From assembly GCF_003816055.1 (NCBI RefSeq), contig NZ_CP033906.1, positions 3,596,001 to 3,660,000 of the forward strand: a stretch of 64,000 bases of DNA, written 5' to 3'. The position numbers were made by a program, and so were the translations under genes. Of the stretch, positions 25,981 through 34,521 are shown in pieces. Below the pieces are notes generated by a model, which saw only the letters and a program-made list of their open reading frames with translations, made no database searches and was not told the DNA's origin. The stretch is from Bacillus sp. FJAT-42376 (lineage in GTDB: Bacteria > Bacillota > Bacilli > Bacillales > Bacillaceae). The first letter of the stretch is position 1. Every line of letters begins with the position of its first letter.

Positions 25981-26149
25981 TCGAATCCTCCCCTGTTCCT
26001 TTTCACGTGTTGAATAAAAGAGGCAAAAGCCCCCAAAAATAAGCAATTATTGAACGGAAGAAGTTCCCATCTGAATTACATATGTATCCTTGTTAAGAAG
26101 ATATTTCAGTGCGGGGCTGATTGCAAAAGGCATAACAATTATGTATTTA

Positions 26150-26335
26150 AAAAGCTCTGTTAAACTTGGCTGTTGAATTCCTTTACAGGCGCTCTTCCTT
26201 CCGCGGGGCGGGCGGCAAGCCTCCTCGCCGCTTTGCGCCTGCGGGGTCTCACCCGCCCCGCTGCTCTAAGCAGGAGACTCACGCCTTCCACTTCGATCAA
26301 CTGGTGTTAAAAATCAACATTAGGCTTTAACAGAA
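26150..26335. repeat. Interspersed intergenic repeat, copy 4 (near full length)
   Basis: Left end AAAGCTCTGTTAAACTTGGC TGTTGA and right end AAAATCAACATTAGGCTTTAACAG are inverted relative to each other. The GC-rich core contains GGCAAGCCTCCTCGCCG and AGCAGGAGACTCACGCC. It fills most of the gap between the HemD-like and STAS genes. Confidence 0.85.
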
Positions 26336-26360
26336 CCATTTAAAAAACAAATCAGGCTGA

Positions 26361-26849
26361 TTAAGAGAGTGTACGAAAAGCTATTCCCTTTTCCTTCATT
26401 AAATACTGCAAAGCGGTTTTAAACGTAGAGAATGTTTTTAATTCTTTCACAAAGGATAGGCCGGATTCTACAAGTACTTGTGTAATGGCCGGTGTAAAGC
26501 CGACATACAGAACCTGGACTCCCATTAAATTCAGGGTAGATGTAAGATTTTCAACGTATCTTCCAAACACGGAAACTTCACCAATTTCCTTTTTAGAGAT
26601 AGCCGTAAAATCGATAACAGCTGTATTCACAGGTCTTGAAAATGTGTATTCCGTTATTTTGGCAATCATCATTTCAAACCGTTCCGCATACAGCATGCCG
26701 GTAAAAGGGACAAGGATTGTGTCGGGAATAATAGATGGAATAATGGGAGCGGACAAATCTTTGATCAGCTGTTCATAGTCAGCTACTATTTGTTTAAGTC
26801 TTTCTATTTCAGATTTTAATCCGTCAAGTTCGTTCTCTTCGCCTTTCAT
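26361..26849 (-). CDS. STAS-domain protein, short RsbR-like
   Basis: I start at MKGEENEL (ATG 26849), with GAGGTGG just upstream. The 162-residue protein has an N-terminal coiled coil (about 5-40: LDGLKSEIERLKQIVADYEQLIKDLSAPI) followed by a STAS domain (about 45-155: ILVPFTGMLYAERFEMMIAKI ... GVQVLYVGFTPAI). The ELSSPVI-like junction is similar to RsbR proteins, but there is no N-terminal globin domain. The usual phosphorylatable Asp-Thr/Ser in the STAS loop is replaced by KKEIGEVS. It could associate with stressosome-type complexes. See the RsbR paralogue at 29918. Confidence 0.82.
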   Translation of the reverse strand: MKGEENELDGLKSEIERLKQIVADYEQLIKDLSAPIIPSIIPDTILVPFTGMLYAERFEMMIAKITEYTFSRPVNTAVIDFTAISKKEIGEVSVFGRYVENLTSTLNLMGVQVLYVGFTPAITQVLVESGLSFVKELKTFSTFKTALQYLMKEKGIAFRTLS

Positions 26850-26918
26850 GCTCCACCTCGTCATTCCGTTTTATTTGAGAAGTCTATTATTCCATTCTAT
26901 CACTTATTTCCTTACACA

Positions 26919-26948
26919 AAAAGAAGCCGGCCAGCGGCTTCTTTTTTT
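26919..26948. terminator. Terminator upstream of the STAS gene, facing the chemoreceptor side
   Basis: AAAAAGAAGCC and GGCTTCTTTTTTT form a stem with a 7-base loop; works best rightward, although genes on both sides point left. Confidence 0.65.
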
Positions 26949-26949
26949 C

Positions 26950-27030
26950 ACTCTTTAACTCTGTTAAATTTGGCTGTTGATTGCAGATGGCTGACGTTCG
27001 CTATTAAAAATCAACAATATGCTTTACATA
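26950..27030. repeat. Interspersed repeat, miniature copy 5
   Basis: Both ends are present (CTCTGTTAAATTTGGCTG and AAATCAACAATATGCTTTA) with TTGATTGCAG, but almost the whole GC-rich core is missing, leaving about 80 bp. Confidence 0.75.
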
Positions 27031-27039
27031 GCCAACTCT

Positions 27040-28521
27040 TTACATTTGATGAATATCCATAATATTCTTTGCTTTTTCGGATGTCTGGCTCATCAGCTCT
27101 GCAATTTTCCCATTATCCTCTGTCAGCGTCTCGACGGCTGCATTCATTTCCTGAAGTCCTGCACTCGCCTGTTCAATAATAGCTGCCAGTTCTGCTGTTG
27201 CTGCTTCTACTTCTGAACTATTATCCAGCACTTGGCTGTATACCGTTTCAGCTGTTAAAAAATTTCCGTTCATTGTCTGAATCATTTCTTTTAATTTCCC
27301 GAAATATTTCCCGACATCTTCAGAAGACCCAAGAACATCGGCAATTTTCTTTTCGCTTTCCTCCATTTTTTGAAGGGTTGATTCATTATCATTGTTTACC
27401 TGAAGCAGGTTTTCTGTAATACTTTCAGCTGTTTTATTGGTCATTTCAGCCAATTTGCGGATTTCTTCCGCAACAACCGAAAATCCCTTTCCTGCCTCCC
27501 CTGCTCTTGCCGCTTCAATGGAGGCATTCAATGCAAGAAGATTGGTTTGTTCAGATATTTGTTTAATGCTGTTGGAAAAAGAATTCGTTTCCTTCACTTT
27601 CTCACTCAGCTTTTGAAAAGCACGGTTCAGATCCAATATGGTTTCCTGAATGTCAGATACATCCTTGGTAAAGTCGATTACCTTCTTTTCCCCTTCATTC
27701 GTAATGCCCTTCGTCTGTTCAGTCTTTTCTAAGAGCATTTTCATTTCGCCACTCAAGCCTGCCATCATTTCATGGGAAACAGCTGTATTCTGGGAGATAT
27801 TCGAAATCTGTTCTGCTTGCTGGTAGCTGCCGGCTGCTATTTCGTTCACTCCTGCCTTCATATCACCCTGTGCGCTTAAATTGCTTGCAATCCGCTCGCT
27901 TGCAACGGTTACACTCTCAAGAATCTGGAGCATGTTTTCATGCAGCTGTTCTGCTTTGTTTTTTTGATCTGCTGCTCTTTCTTCCGTTTCAATCACTAGA
28001 TGCTGGATTTTTTCAGACTGTTTTTTATTCAAATGTATGAGGACCGCCAAAATCAAACCGGATAAGATATAAGCCAGGATGACCATGGCCATGTTCGCCT
28101 GAATTTCGGCCAATTCCTTTGTACTGAAAACGGCGGCCAGCAATATAGTAATAAACCCAAGGGTGTAACCAATCGCAAAAATCAGTTTGCGGAAATGAAC
28201 CGCTGCAAAAATGGCCAAAAAGAATGTAATGATGACTACTGTCCATCCTCCCCCGGCTACATAGATACCAATCATCGTAAATACATTGACCAGGACGACA
28301 CTAATATAAGGAAACAGAATGAATTTCTTAAGGAACTTTTGAGCAAGGAAGAAAACGGCGGTAAATAAGATGAGTTCAGATGCAAAGAGGACCGCAGTTT
28401 CCGATTCTTTTACTGCGGCAGATTTTAAAAGGGCCAAAACAAGTGAAATTGTGAACGCAGTATACATTAATACATTTTTCTTTTTGATGTCCGCTGTAAT
28501 CATTTGCTGAACATTCTCCAT
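27040..28521 (-). CDS. Methyl-accepting chemotaxis protein with a multi-helix membrane domain
   Basis: A 493-residue protein. Six hydrophobic helices at about residues 18-175 form a membrane sensor without an extracellular ligand-binding loop or HAMP domain. A long cytoplasmic coiled coil follows and contains the signalling tip [38 protein letters not shown]. It should relay a signal to CheW/CheA; the membrane-embedded input suggests sensing of a lipid-soluble ligand, energy state or redox. It is a lone chemoreceptor between two repeat copies. Confidence 0.9.
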   Translation of the reverse strand: MENVQQMITADIKKKNVLMYTAFTISLVLALLKSAAVKESETAVLFASELILFTAVFFLAQKFLKKFILFPYISVVLVNVFTMIGIYVAGGGWTVVIITFFLAIFAAVHFRKLIFAIGYTLGFITILLAAVFSTKELAEIQANMAMVILAYILSGLILAVLIHLNKKQSEKIQHLVIETEERAADQKNKAEQLHENMLQILESVTVASERIASNLSAQGDMKAGVNEIAAGSYQQAEQISNISQNTAVSHEMMAGLSGEMKMLLEKTEQTKGITNEGEKKVIDFTKDVSDIQETILDLNRAFQKLSEKVKETNSFSNSIKQISEQTNLLALNASIEAARAGEAGKGFSVVAEEIRKLAEMTNKTAESITENLLQVNNDNESTLQKMEESEKKIADVLGSSEDVGKYFGKLKEMIQTMNGNFLTAETVYSQVLDNSSEVEAATAELAAIIEQASAGLQEMNAAVETLTEDNGKIAELMSQTSEKAKNIMDIHQM

Positions 28522-28552
28522 GTGAATACCTCTCCATCCAAATATTTTTAAA

Positions 28553-28722
28553 AAGCCAGCTCTGTTTAACCTGGCTGTTGATTGCAGCTGTCAGACGTTC
28601 GCTTATCCTCAGGCGGCCGGCAAGCCTCCTCGCCGCCTTGCGCCTGCTTGAGCCTCACGCCTTCCGTTCCAATCAGCAGGTGTTTCAAAATCAACACCAT
28701 GCTTTCAACATAGCCAAAAAGA
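28553..28722. repeat. Interspersed intergenic repeat, copy 6
   Basis: AGCTCTGTTTAACCTGGCTG TTGATT at one end and AAATCAACACCATGCTTTCA at the other, with GGCAAGCCTCCTCGCCG in the core. Inverted ends as in the other copies. Confidence 0.85.
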
Positions 28723-28750
28723 TAAGCGGCACTTCTGCCGCTTATGCTGT

Positions 28751-29518
28751 TTATGGTCTGATGTCAGACTTAAAGCTCGCAAAACCGTCATCGGCCATTA
28801 CGACAGAGCCATTGAGAGAACGCGCTTCATCTGTTGCGAGGAAAGCCACAATCGAAGCAATTTCTTCCGGTTCAATCAGCTTGCGCGTCAGCTGCTGCTG
28901 CTTCATGTATTCAAGCAGTCCTGCGTCTTTGTATCCTTGTACAATTTTTGTATTAACAGCCGCCGGACCTACTCCCACTACCCGGATTCCATAAGGGGCA
29001 AGCTCCAGCGCTCCATGCTTTGTCAGCATAACGACCGCTCCTTTCGCAGCCTGATATCCCGTAATGCCAAGTGTTCCAACAAAGCCGAAGACAGACGCAT
29101 TATTGATAATGACTCCTTTTATGCCCAGTTCCTTCATCTTCCTTGCTGCTGCAAGCATTCCGTAATAAACACCATGCTGATTCACATCGACAACCTTATG
29201 GTAATCCTCGGGAGAGTGTTCTAAAAATGGCTTATTAAACCCGATACCCGCGTTGTTAAACATGACATGAACAGCGCCGTAAGTTTGAACCGCAAATTCT
29301 ACGAGTGCTTCTACTTGATCAAACTTAGTTACATCTGTCTGGAAAAAAACCGCTTCTCCCCCATTTTCCTTAATGAGGCGAACCGCTTCTTCCCCCAGTT
29401 CCTTATTAATATCAGAGACAATGACTTTGGATCCTTCCGCCGCCAATCGAAGCGCCGTTTCTTTCCCAATTCCTTCTGATCCGCCGGTTACAATACTTAC
29501 TTTATTTTTTAATCTCAT
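28751..29518 (-). CDS. Short-chain dehydrogenase/reductase
   Basis: A 255-residue classical SDR: cofactor loop TGGSEGIGKE (residues 12-21), Asp at the end of beta-2 (VSDIN, suggesting NAD preference), NNAG motif (about 89), catalytic Ser in NNASVFG, and YQAAK as the Tyr/Lys pair. It is an oxidoreductase of an alcohol or ketone of unknown identity. A single-gene unit with an AGGAGG ribosome-binding site. Confidence 0.9.
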   Translation of the reverse strand: MRLKNKVSIVTGGSEGIGKETALRLAAEGSKVIVSDINKELGEEAVRLIKENGGEAVFFQTDVTKFDQVEALVEFAVQTYGAVHVMFNNAGIGFNKPFLEHSPEDYHKVVDVNQHGVYYGMLAAARKMKELGIKGVIINNASVFGFVGTLGITGYQAAKGAVVMLTKHGALELAPYGIRVVGVGPAAVNTKIVQGYKDAGLLEYMKQQQLTRKLIEPEEIASIVAFLATDEARSLNGSVVMADDGFASFKSDIRP

Positions 29519-29833
29519 CCGTGCTTACCTCCTCATTCTTCCTTCTACCAATATATAAATCGGCTAATTTAGGAAAATGTGAAGAGAAAAGGAAAAATTA
29601 GTATCGCAGGGTACTATTTAGCTCTCGTTTTACAGACTCTTTAACCATGTGTCTGATTAGTGATTAAGGCGAATCTACAGCGTCAAAGCATGGTTCGCTG
29701 TGAATCCCGTTCTAGTTGTCTGAAGAAGGATGAATAGCCGGGTCATCAAGTAATTTTTCTTCCTGTGAAATTATGCTGAAATATTGTTTTTCTTAATTGC
29801 ATAAACACCCGGATGAATCAAGCGGCTCAGGCG

Positions 29834-29861
29834 GTTTATATATTTTCTCTCATACGGGTAA
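29834..29861 (+). promoter_or_regulatory. Possible sigma-B-like promoter of the RsbR paralogue
   Basis: GTTTAT (29834-29839), 16 bp, GGGTAA (29856-29861), then the start codon 57 bp on. The spacing is one base longer than usual for sigma-B, so this is a weak call. The rest of the 400-bp gap (29519-29917) shows no gene or strong hairpin. Confidence 0.35.
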
Positions 29862-29917
29862 CCGATTGTTATTTCTGGTAAAATGGCTAGTAGACAGACT
29901 ATTTTAGGGGGAAACTT

Positions 29918-30763
29918 ATGAATATCAATCAGGCGCTTCGAGACTATTTTAATGCTAACGCCAACAGACTCACTGAGGACTGGTACAGTACTCTGGAGAA
30001 CTATGATTCCTCCACGGTTTACGGATCAAAAGACCCTGAAATCATTAGCGGGATTAAAGCCCAAAACTTGGAATTCCATCATATCGCACCTGATATTTTT
30101 ATAGAGGATAAAGAAAAATTCATGGACCGTTTCTATGAATGGGTTCATAGAATTGCAAGAGACGGAGCCCATTTAAGAACTCCAAATCACTTCGTAATCA
30201 AGGAGTTTAAAAGAACGAGAAAACAGTATATTGCTCTGGTCAAAGAGTTTATCAGAGATCATGCTGATGATGTCTCCTGGGAACTGGAGGAGCGCTGGAT
30301 TAATGATATGACAGAAGTATTTGATACAGCCATTTTAAAGTTTGTCGAAGAAGCTGAGAACAATGCGAAACAGCAGCTGAAAGCCCAGCAGGAAATGATA
30401 TACGAGCTCAGTTCTCCGGTTATCAGCCTGGCGAATAAGGACGCACTCTTGCCTCTTGTCGGTGACATAGATACAGCAAGAGCAAAAATCATCCTTGAAA
30501 ACACGCTGGAACAATGTTCACAGAAAGGAATCGAGCATTTGTTTATTGATTTATCCGGAGTCGTGATCATTGATACGATGGTTGCACAGGAAATTTTTCA
30601 GCTGATTGACACCCTCGCTCTCATCGGAGTGAAAACGACAATTTCAGGCATTCGTCCTGAAATTGCGATGACAGCCATGCAGCTTGGCCTCTCTTTTGAG
30701 AAAACCAATATTCGTTCTACTCTATCTCAGGCGATTGCTTCATCAAAAAGGACATCTGAATGA
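29918..30763 (+). CDS. RsbR paralogue: N-terminal globin-like domain plus STAS domain
   Basis: A 281-residue protein with AGGGGG before the ATG. Residues 1-145 form the all-helical RsbR_N fold (ALRDYFNANANRLTEDWYSTL ... WELEERWINDMTEVFDTAIL). A linker helix (FVEEAENNAKQQLKAQQEMIYELSSPVI) leads to a STAS domain (about 165-275). The STAS loop reads DLSGVVIIDTMVAQEIF, retaining the Asp-Thr of RsbR proteins that RsbT phosphorylates. It should be a stressosome scaffold or sensor subunit upstream of sigma-B. No rsbS or rsbT is adjacent. Confidence 0.9.
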   Translation: MNINQALRDYFNANANRLTEDWYSTLENYDSSTVYGSKDPEIISGIKAQNLEFHHIAPDIFIEDKEKFMDRFYEWVHRIARDGAHLRTPNHFVIKEFKRTRKQYIALVKEFIRDHADDVSWELEERWINDMTEVFDTAILKFVEEAENNAKQQLKAQQEMIYELSSPVISLANKDALLPLVGDIDTARAKIILENTLEQCSQKGIEHLFIDLSGVVIIDTMVAQEIFQLIDTLALIGVKTTISGIRPEIAMTAMQLGLSFEKTNIRSTLSQAIASSKRTSE

Positions 30764-30775
30764 TGTCCTTTTTTT
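30745..30775 (+). terminator. Terminator of the RsbR paralogue
   Basis: AAAAAGGACATC and GATGTCCTTTTTTT. The left arm overlaps the last codons of the gene. Confidence 0.88.
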
Positions 30776-30992
30776 GCTTCTCTGCTTTTCAATGAAATGA
30801 TTCCAGGATACAACGTTTTCTTTGTTTTGAATTCCAGGGCCTTAAGCTGCAATCCTGCACTTTTCCCTCTGAGGATTGCATAAAATTCACCGTCCATTGA
30901 CGCTGCGGCTTCATAATGGCTGTCTTTGAGAGGAATGGAAAGTTCCTTTTCAAACGTGTTCGTTCTGAGGCTGCAGCGCTGAATAGAAAATG
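30776..30992. other. Gap without a supported gene
   Basis: A minus-strand frame (30727-31026) reads EKELSIPLKDSHYEAAASMDG and on, and its ATG overlaps the stop of the isomerase gene as ATGA. However, it would have to cross that gene's terminator, then run through the RsbR terminator, and it has no ribosome-binding site of its own. It may be a decayed gene. Confidence 0.3.
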
Positions 30993-31020
30993 AAAAAAGC
31001 TGAGCAGATGCCCAGCTTTT
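30993..31020 (-). terminator. Terminator of the sugar isomerase gene
   Basis: On the minus strand, AAAAGCTGGG and CTCAGCTTTTTTC form a stem directly after the stop codon. Confidence 0.8.
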
Positions 31021-31022
31021 CG

Positions 31023-31784
31023 TCATATTTTGATGGATAAGCCCTTTAAATAGCTATAGCTTGCTGACACACTTTCAAGGGGAGATCTCTTACAAATATC
31101 CTGCTCCACGACCAGCCATTCTGCATTCGCTTTGCCGGCTTCTTCAACAACTGCTTTTAGATTTAAAATTCCGGCTCCAAGTTCAGCAAATGCTTTGTCT
31201 TCACCAGTTTCCATATCCTTCATGTGAACGAGCGAGACTCTGTCGCTGTATCGCTTAATCCAATCGGCAGGATCTTTGCCTGCGTGGGTTAGCCAGTAAA
31301 TATCCAGTTCGAATTGAACCCATTCAGGATTGGTTTCCTCCATCAAGATTTCCATGCCCGTTCTCTGGCCAAACGTGAGCAGTTCAAATTCGTGATGATG
31401 GTAGCTGAGTGTAAGCCCCGCTTCATGAACTTTCTTCCCCATTCCGTTAAGCTTGGCCGCGAGCTCATGATATTCTTCTTCTTTTTCCATGCGGTCATAC
31501 GGATAGGCAATGATAAGATGCCTGCTGCCTAAAATGGCTTGAGCCTCTATGCAGAAATCGAGGTTCTCTTCCATCTCTTTCAGCACGAAATGGCTTCCGG
31601 AGGCACGAAGGTTCAGTTCATCGAGGTATTTCCGGAGATCAGCCGGATTTACTCCGTAATACCCGGCGAATTCCACTCCATCAAACCCAATCTCAGCCAC
31701 CTTGTTAAGCGTTTTCAAAAAGTCTTTTTCACATTCGTCTCTTAGCGTATACATCTGAACAGAAATAGGAATTTGTGTCATCAT
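31023..31784 (-). CDS. Sugar phosphate isomerase/epimerase (AP-endonuclease-2 TIM barrel)
   Basis: A 253-residue protein with GAGGGGG before the ATG. The TIM-barrel pattern is clear: ISVQMYTLRDE at the start, EIGFDGVEFAGYYG, then the metal-binding residues in LSYHHHEFEL, FELDIYWLTHAG, SLVHMKDM and VVEQDI (His, Glu, Asp, His, Glu type). This family includes IolE/IolI and many epimerases with a divalent metal. The substrate is unknown. It lies next to, and in the same direction as, an SMP-30 sugar lactonase, which suggests a shared sugar pathway. Confidence 0.87.
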   Translation of the reverse strand: MMTQIPISVQMYTLRDECEKDFLKTLNKVAEIGFDGVEFAGYYGVNPADLRKYLDELNLRASGSHFVLKEMEENLDFCIEAQAILGSRHLIIAYPYDRMEKEEEYHELAAKLNGMGKKVHEAGLTLSYHHHEFELLTFGQRTGMEILMEETNPEWVQFELDIYWLTHAGKDPADWIKRYSDRVSLVHMKDMETGEDKAFAELGAGILNLKAVVEEAGKANAEWLVVEQDICKRSPLESVSASYSYLKGLSIKI

Positions 31785-31844
31785 CAGAACCCCCTCTTTT
31801 GATGTTGCTCCTTCATTTTAGCATGAATATGAGCAGAAATTGTC

Positions 31845-31872
31845 AAAAAAGAGAACCAGCTTCCGCTGATTC
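31845..31872 (-). terminator. Terminator of the SMP-30 gene
   Basis: On the minus strand, GAATCAGC-GGAA-GCTGGTTC followed by TCTTTTTT; one mismatch in the stem. Confidence 0.75.
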
Positions 31873-31878
31873 CCGGTA

Positions 31879-32754
31879 TTATCCTTTATAGCGGTTTGAT
31901 TTTACCCCCTTTGTATCGGTCTTATATTTAAAAATGGCGCCTGCAAGCGGCTGTTTTGCAAGCTCTTCGCCTTCGAGGTTTTCACGTCCTGTTGTGATAT
32001 ATAATTCGTCCAAGTCTTTTCCGCCAAACGTGCAGCATGTGACTTGGGATACAGGAAGATGAACTTCTTCAAGCTTTTCGCCTGTATCCGGATTCCATCT
32101 TGAGACACGGGATCCGTTAAAATGAGCAATCCACAGATTCCCCTCCGCGTCGATTGTCATGCCATCCGGATGCCCTTCTTCTTCCGGGATTTCAATCACG
32201 GTTCGCTTATTGGACAAATTTCCGGATGCCAAATCATAATCGAAAGCCGCAACTTTCTGGGTCGGTGTATCGATATAGTAAAACGTATCACCAGATTGAT
32301 TCCATGCCAGCCCATTGGATATTCCCGCTTCGTCAAGGAGCTTCCTTACATTTTGGTGTTCATCCAAACTGTAGAGAGCACCGGTTGTTCCCTGTCCCTC
32401 TTTTTGCATCGTTCCTGCCAGAAATCTCCCTTTCGGATCGCATTTCCCATCGTTAAACCGGTTATCAGGCTTTTCTTTTTCCGGATCTGTAATGAAGCTT
32501 TTTTCTTCTGTTTGAAGATCTATCTTGTAAAGGCCATTTTCCATCGCAGCGATCAAACCTTCTTTTTCCATCAGAGAAATCGCGCCGATTTTCTGTCCTG
32601 TATGGATGATCTGATCCCTTTTTGATTCCGGATTATAGATATGTATCGCCTTCCCGTGAATATCTATCCAGTACAGCATGCTTTCACGGTCATCCCATAC
32701 CGGGCCTTCCGCCAAAATTGCTTTCCCGTCATATACAAGTTCCGCCTGTTTCAT
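31879..32754 (-). CDS. SMP-30/gluconolactonase family lactonase (YvrE-like)
   Basis: A 291-residue six-bladed beta-propeller with AAGGGGG before the ATG. Metal ligands are visible: Glu16 in ILAEGPVWDD, Asn at about 150 in GISNGLAWNQSG, and Asp at about 200 in GHPDGMTIDAEGNLW; NRFNDGKCDPKGRF carries the substrate-side Asn. The closest style is B. subtilis YvrE and animal SMP-30. It should hydrolyse a sugar lactone such as gluconolactone. A terminator separates it from the isomerase gene, so they are transcribed separately. Confidence 0.9.
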   Translation of the reverse strand: MKQAELVYDGKAILAEGPVWDDRESMLYWIDIHGKAIHIYNPESKRDQIIHTGQKIGAISLMEKEGLIAAMENGLYKIDLQTEEKSFITDPEKEKPDNRFNDGKCDPKGRFLAGTMQKEGQGTTGALYSLDEHQNVRKLLDEAGISNGLAWNQSGDTFYYIDTPTQKVAAFDYDLASGNLSNKRTVIEIPEEEGHPDGMTIDAEGNLWIAHFNGSRVSRWNPDTGEKLEEVHLPVSQVTCCTFGGKDLDELYITTGRENLEGEELAKQPLAGAIFKYKTDTKGVKSNRYKG

Positions 32755-32983
32755 TGAACTTCCCCCTTAAATATAAGATGCTCCTTTTTCATTTCCCTAT
32801 AAAGGGATGAATTATGCCAGTCATTGAAAATATAAGTGCCCGGGTCTGCAGGTTCAAATAGTCATTTCATCCTGACTGTTTTGAAACTGAACCTTATCCG
32901 GCATGGCCTCTATTTGCACTCCCCCATTCTTTTGTGATATTTGTGCAAAACACCAAAAGCTCCCTCTTTCAATCGTCTTCTAG

Positions 32984-32989
32984 TATAAT
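32984..32989 (+). promoter_or_regulatory. -10 element of rsbY
   Basis: A perfect TATAAT 31 bp before the ATG at 33021; the -35 region (32961-32966) is poor, so the promoter may need an activator. The rest of the 266-bp gap from 32755 shows nothing else. Confidence 0.4.
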
Positions 32990-33020
32990 AATAGTATTAA
33001 ATCTAAGTATGGAGCCCGTA

Positions 33021-34163
33021 ATGAAAATTCTAATTGTAGATGATCATCCAGTAAATTTATTTGTTGTTGAAAAAATTCTTAAAAATGCAGGATACGAGGA
33101 CAGCGTATCCCTATCTTCCGCACAGGCTCTATTCGATTATTTAAAAATCGATTCGCCAAACAGTCCCGCCCCTCAAGCGGATCTGATTCTGCTTGATATC
33201 ATGATGCCTGAAATCGACGGAATTGAAACATGCAGGAGAATACAGCAATATGAACACCTGAAAGAGATTCCGATTATCTTTGTTACCGCTCTTGAGGACT
33301 CCAACAAACTTGCCGAAGCTTTGGACGTGGGAGGACATGATTACATTACAAAACCTATTAATAAAGTAGAACTGCTTGCAAGAATCAGAGTGGCACTCCG
33401 CTTGAAGCAGGAGAAGGACTGGCATGCTGAGCAAGAGCAAAAATTGTCTCATGAACTGGATCTTGCCATGCAGATTCAGAAGAGTCTCTTAAATCCTCCT
33501 CTAAATGAAGACAATATTCAGATCCATGTATCTCATATGCCCTCGAATAAACTGGCTGGGGATATGTACTACTGGCACCGTTTTAACGATCATAAATACG
33601 GAGTGATCCTGCTGGATATGATGGGGCACGGCATCTCTTCCTCACTGATTTGCATGTATATTTCATCGGTTTTGCGGGATTCCATCAAACAGCTTGAACA
33701 TCCTGTTCTCGTTATAAAAGAGCTAAACCGGTATATGGCTCTTTTATCAGACCAGACGAAAGAACATAATTATTATTTCACAGCGATATACCTTGTCATT
33801 GATACGAAAGCTAAGACAGTGGAGTATGTGAATGCCGGCCATCCTCCAGGCTATGCCCTTTTGGATAACAGGGAATTAGTTTCACTGGATACAGGAAGCT
33901 GTGCAGTCGGATTTTTTGAAGAAATAAACATTACCAGCAAAATGCTTACTTATTCAGATAACGTCCAGCTTTTATTGTTTACTGATGGAGTGTATGAGAA
34001 TGTTGGAGAAGATGAAAACGCGATGCTTGAAAAGCTTCAATATATCGCCAGCCAAAAATGGTCAGGCAGCACACTCTCTCCCATTCACCTGCTTGGCCTC
34101 CATGAACAGAATACTCCTCAAAAAGATGATATGTGCCTGCTGATGATTCAGGGCAGCAGCTAA
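33021..34163 (+). CDS. rsbY: Response regulator with PP2C/SpoIIE-type phosphatase domain (RsbY-like)
   Basis: I start at ATG 33021 behind GGAG, as the receiver domain begins there (MKILIVDDHPVNLF); the frame is open 29 codons upstream without homology. The 380-residue protein has a receiver domain (1-120, phospho-acceptor Asp59, TALED and KPI motifs), a coiled linker LSHELDLAMQIQKSLL, and a PP2C domain (about 155-378) with GDMYYWHRF, DMMGHGI and LFTDGVYE metal-binding motifs. In B. cereus, RsbY dephosphorylates RsbV-P once phosphorylated by RsbK and so releases sigma-B. The neighbouring rsbM and rsbK genes match that system. rsbV, rsbW and sigB are not in this window. Confidence 0.88.
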   Translation: MKILIVDDHPVNLFVVEKILKNAGYEDSVSLSSAQALFDYLKIDSPNSPAPQADLILLDIMMPEIDGIETCRRIQQYEHLKEIPIIFVTALEDSNKLAEALDVGGHDYITKPINKVELLARIRVALRLKQEKDWHAEQEQKLSHELDLAMQIQKSLLNPPLNEDNIQIHVSHMPSNKLAGDMYYWHRFNDHKYGVILLDMMGHGISSSLICMYISSVLRDSIKQLEHPVLVIKELNRYMALLSDQTKEHNYYFTAIYLVIDTKAKTVEYVNAGHPPGYALLDNRELVSLDTGSCAVGFFEEINITSKMLTYSDNVQLLLFTDGVYENVGEDENAMLEKLQYIASQKWSGSTLSPIHLLGLHEQNTPQKDDMCLLMIQGSS

Positions 34164-34237
34164 AAAGAGGCTGGGACATAACTAAAATTGTTGTCCTTAA
34201 GCCCAATATTTCTTTTGAAAAAAGCATGAAAAACAAT

Positions 34238-34296
34238 AAAACCGAACGATTAAGAAGCTCTATACCAGAGTTTCAAATAATCGTTCGGTTTTTTTA
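34238..34296 (+). terminator. Terminator downstream of rsbY
   Basis: AAACCGAACGATTA and TAATCGTTCGGTTT form a 14-bp perfect stem with a 26-base loop and T run. Confidence 0.85.
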
Positions 34297-34302
34297 TTTC
34301 GC

Positions 34303-34490
34303 TATGTTAAAGTGTATAGTTGATTTTTTAAACCCAGTTGATTGCAGTGGAAGGCGCGAGACTCCTGCGGGAGCTGCCGGACAGGTGAGACCCCGCAGGC
34401 GCAAAGCGGCGAGGAGGCTCACCGCCGGCCCCGCTGGTCGCTGAGCGCCTGTAACGGAAATCAACAGCCAAGTTTAACAGAGCTTTTTAT
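34303..34490. repeat. Interspersed intergenic repeat, copy 7 (best preserved)
   Basis: The core reads GGAAGGCGCGAGACTCCTGC, then GGACAGGTGAGACCCCGCAG and GGAGGCTCACCGCC. The left end is TATGTTAAAGTGTATAGTTG and the right end AATCAACAGCCAAGTTTAAC AGAGCTTTTT. It occupies the gap between the converging rsbY and rsbM genes. Confidence 0.88.
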
Positions 34491-34521
34491 TAGCATGTAA
34501 CCTTATGTCACAGTCTCTTTT

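Noticed and set aside
26047..26133. Minus-strand 28-codon frame beginning MPFAISPALKYLLNKD
   Set aside because: Protein-like, but no ribosome-binding site and too short to support.
30727..31026. Minus-strand frame of 99 codons with ATGA overlap to the isomerase gene
   Set aside because: It crosses the isomerase terminator and the RsbR terminator and has no recognisable domain; kept only as a possible relic.
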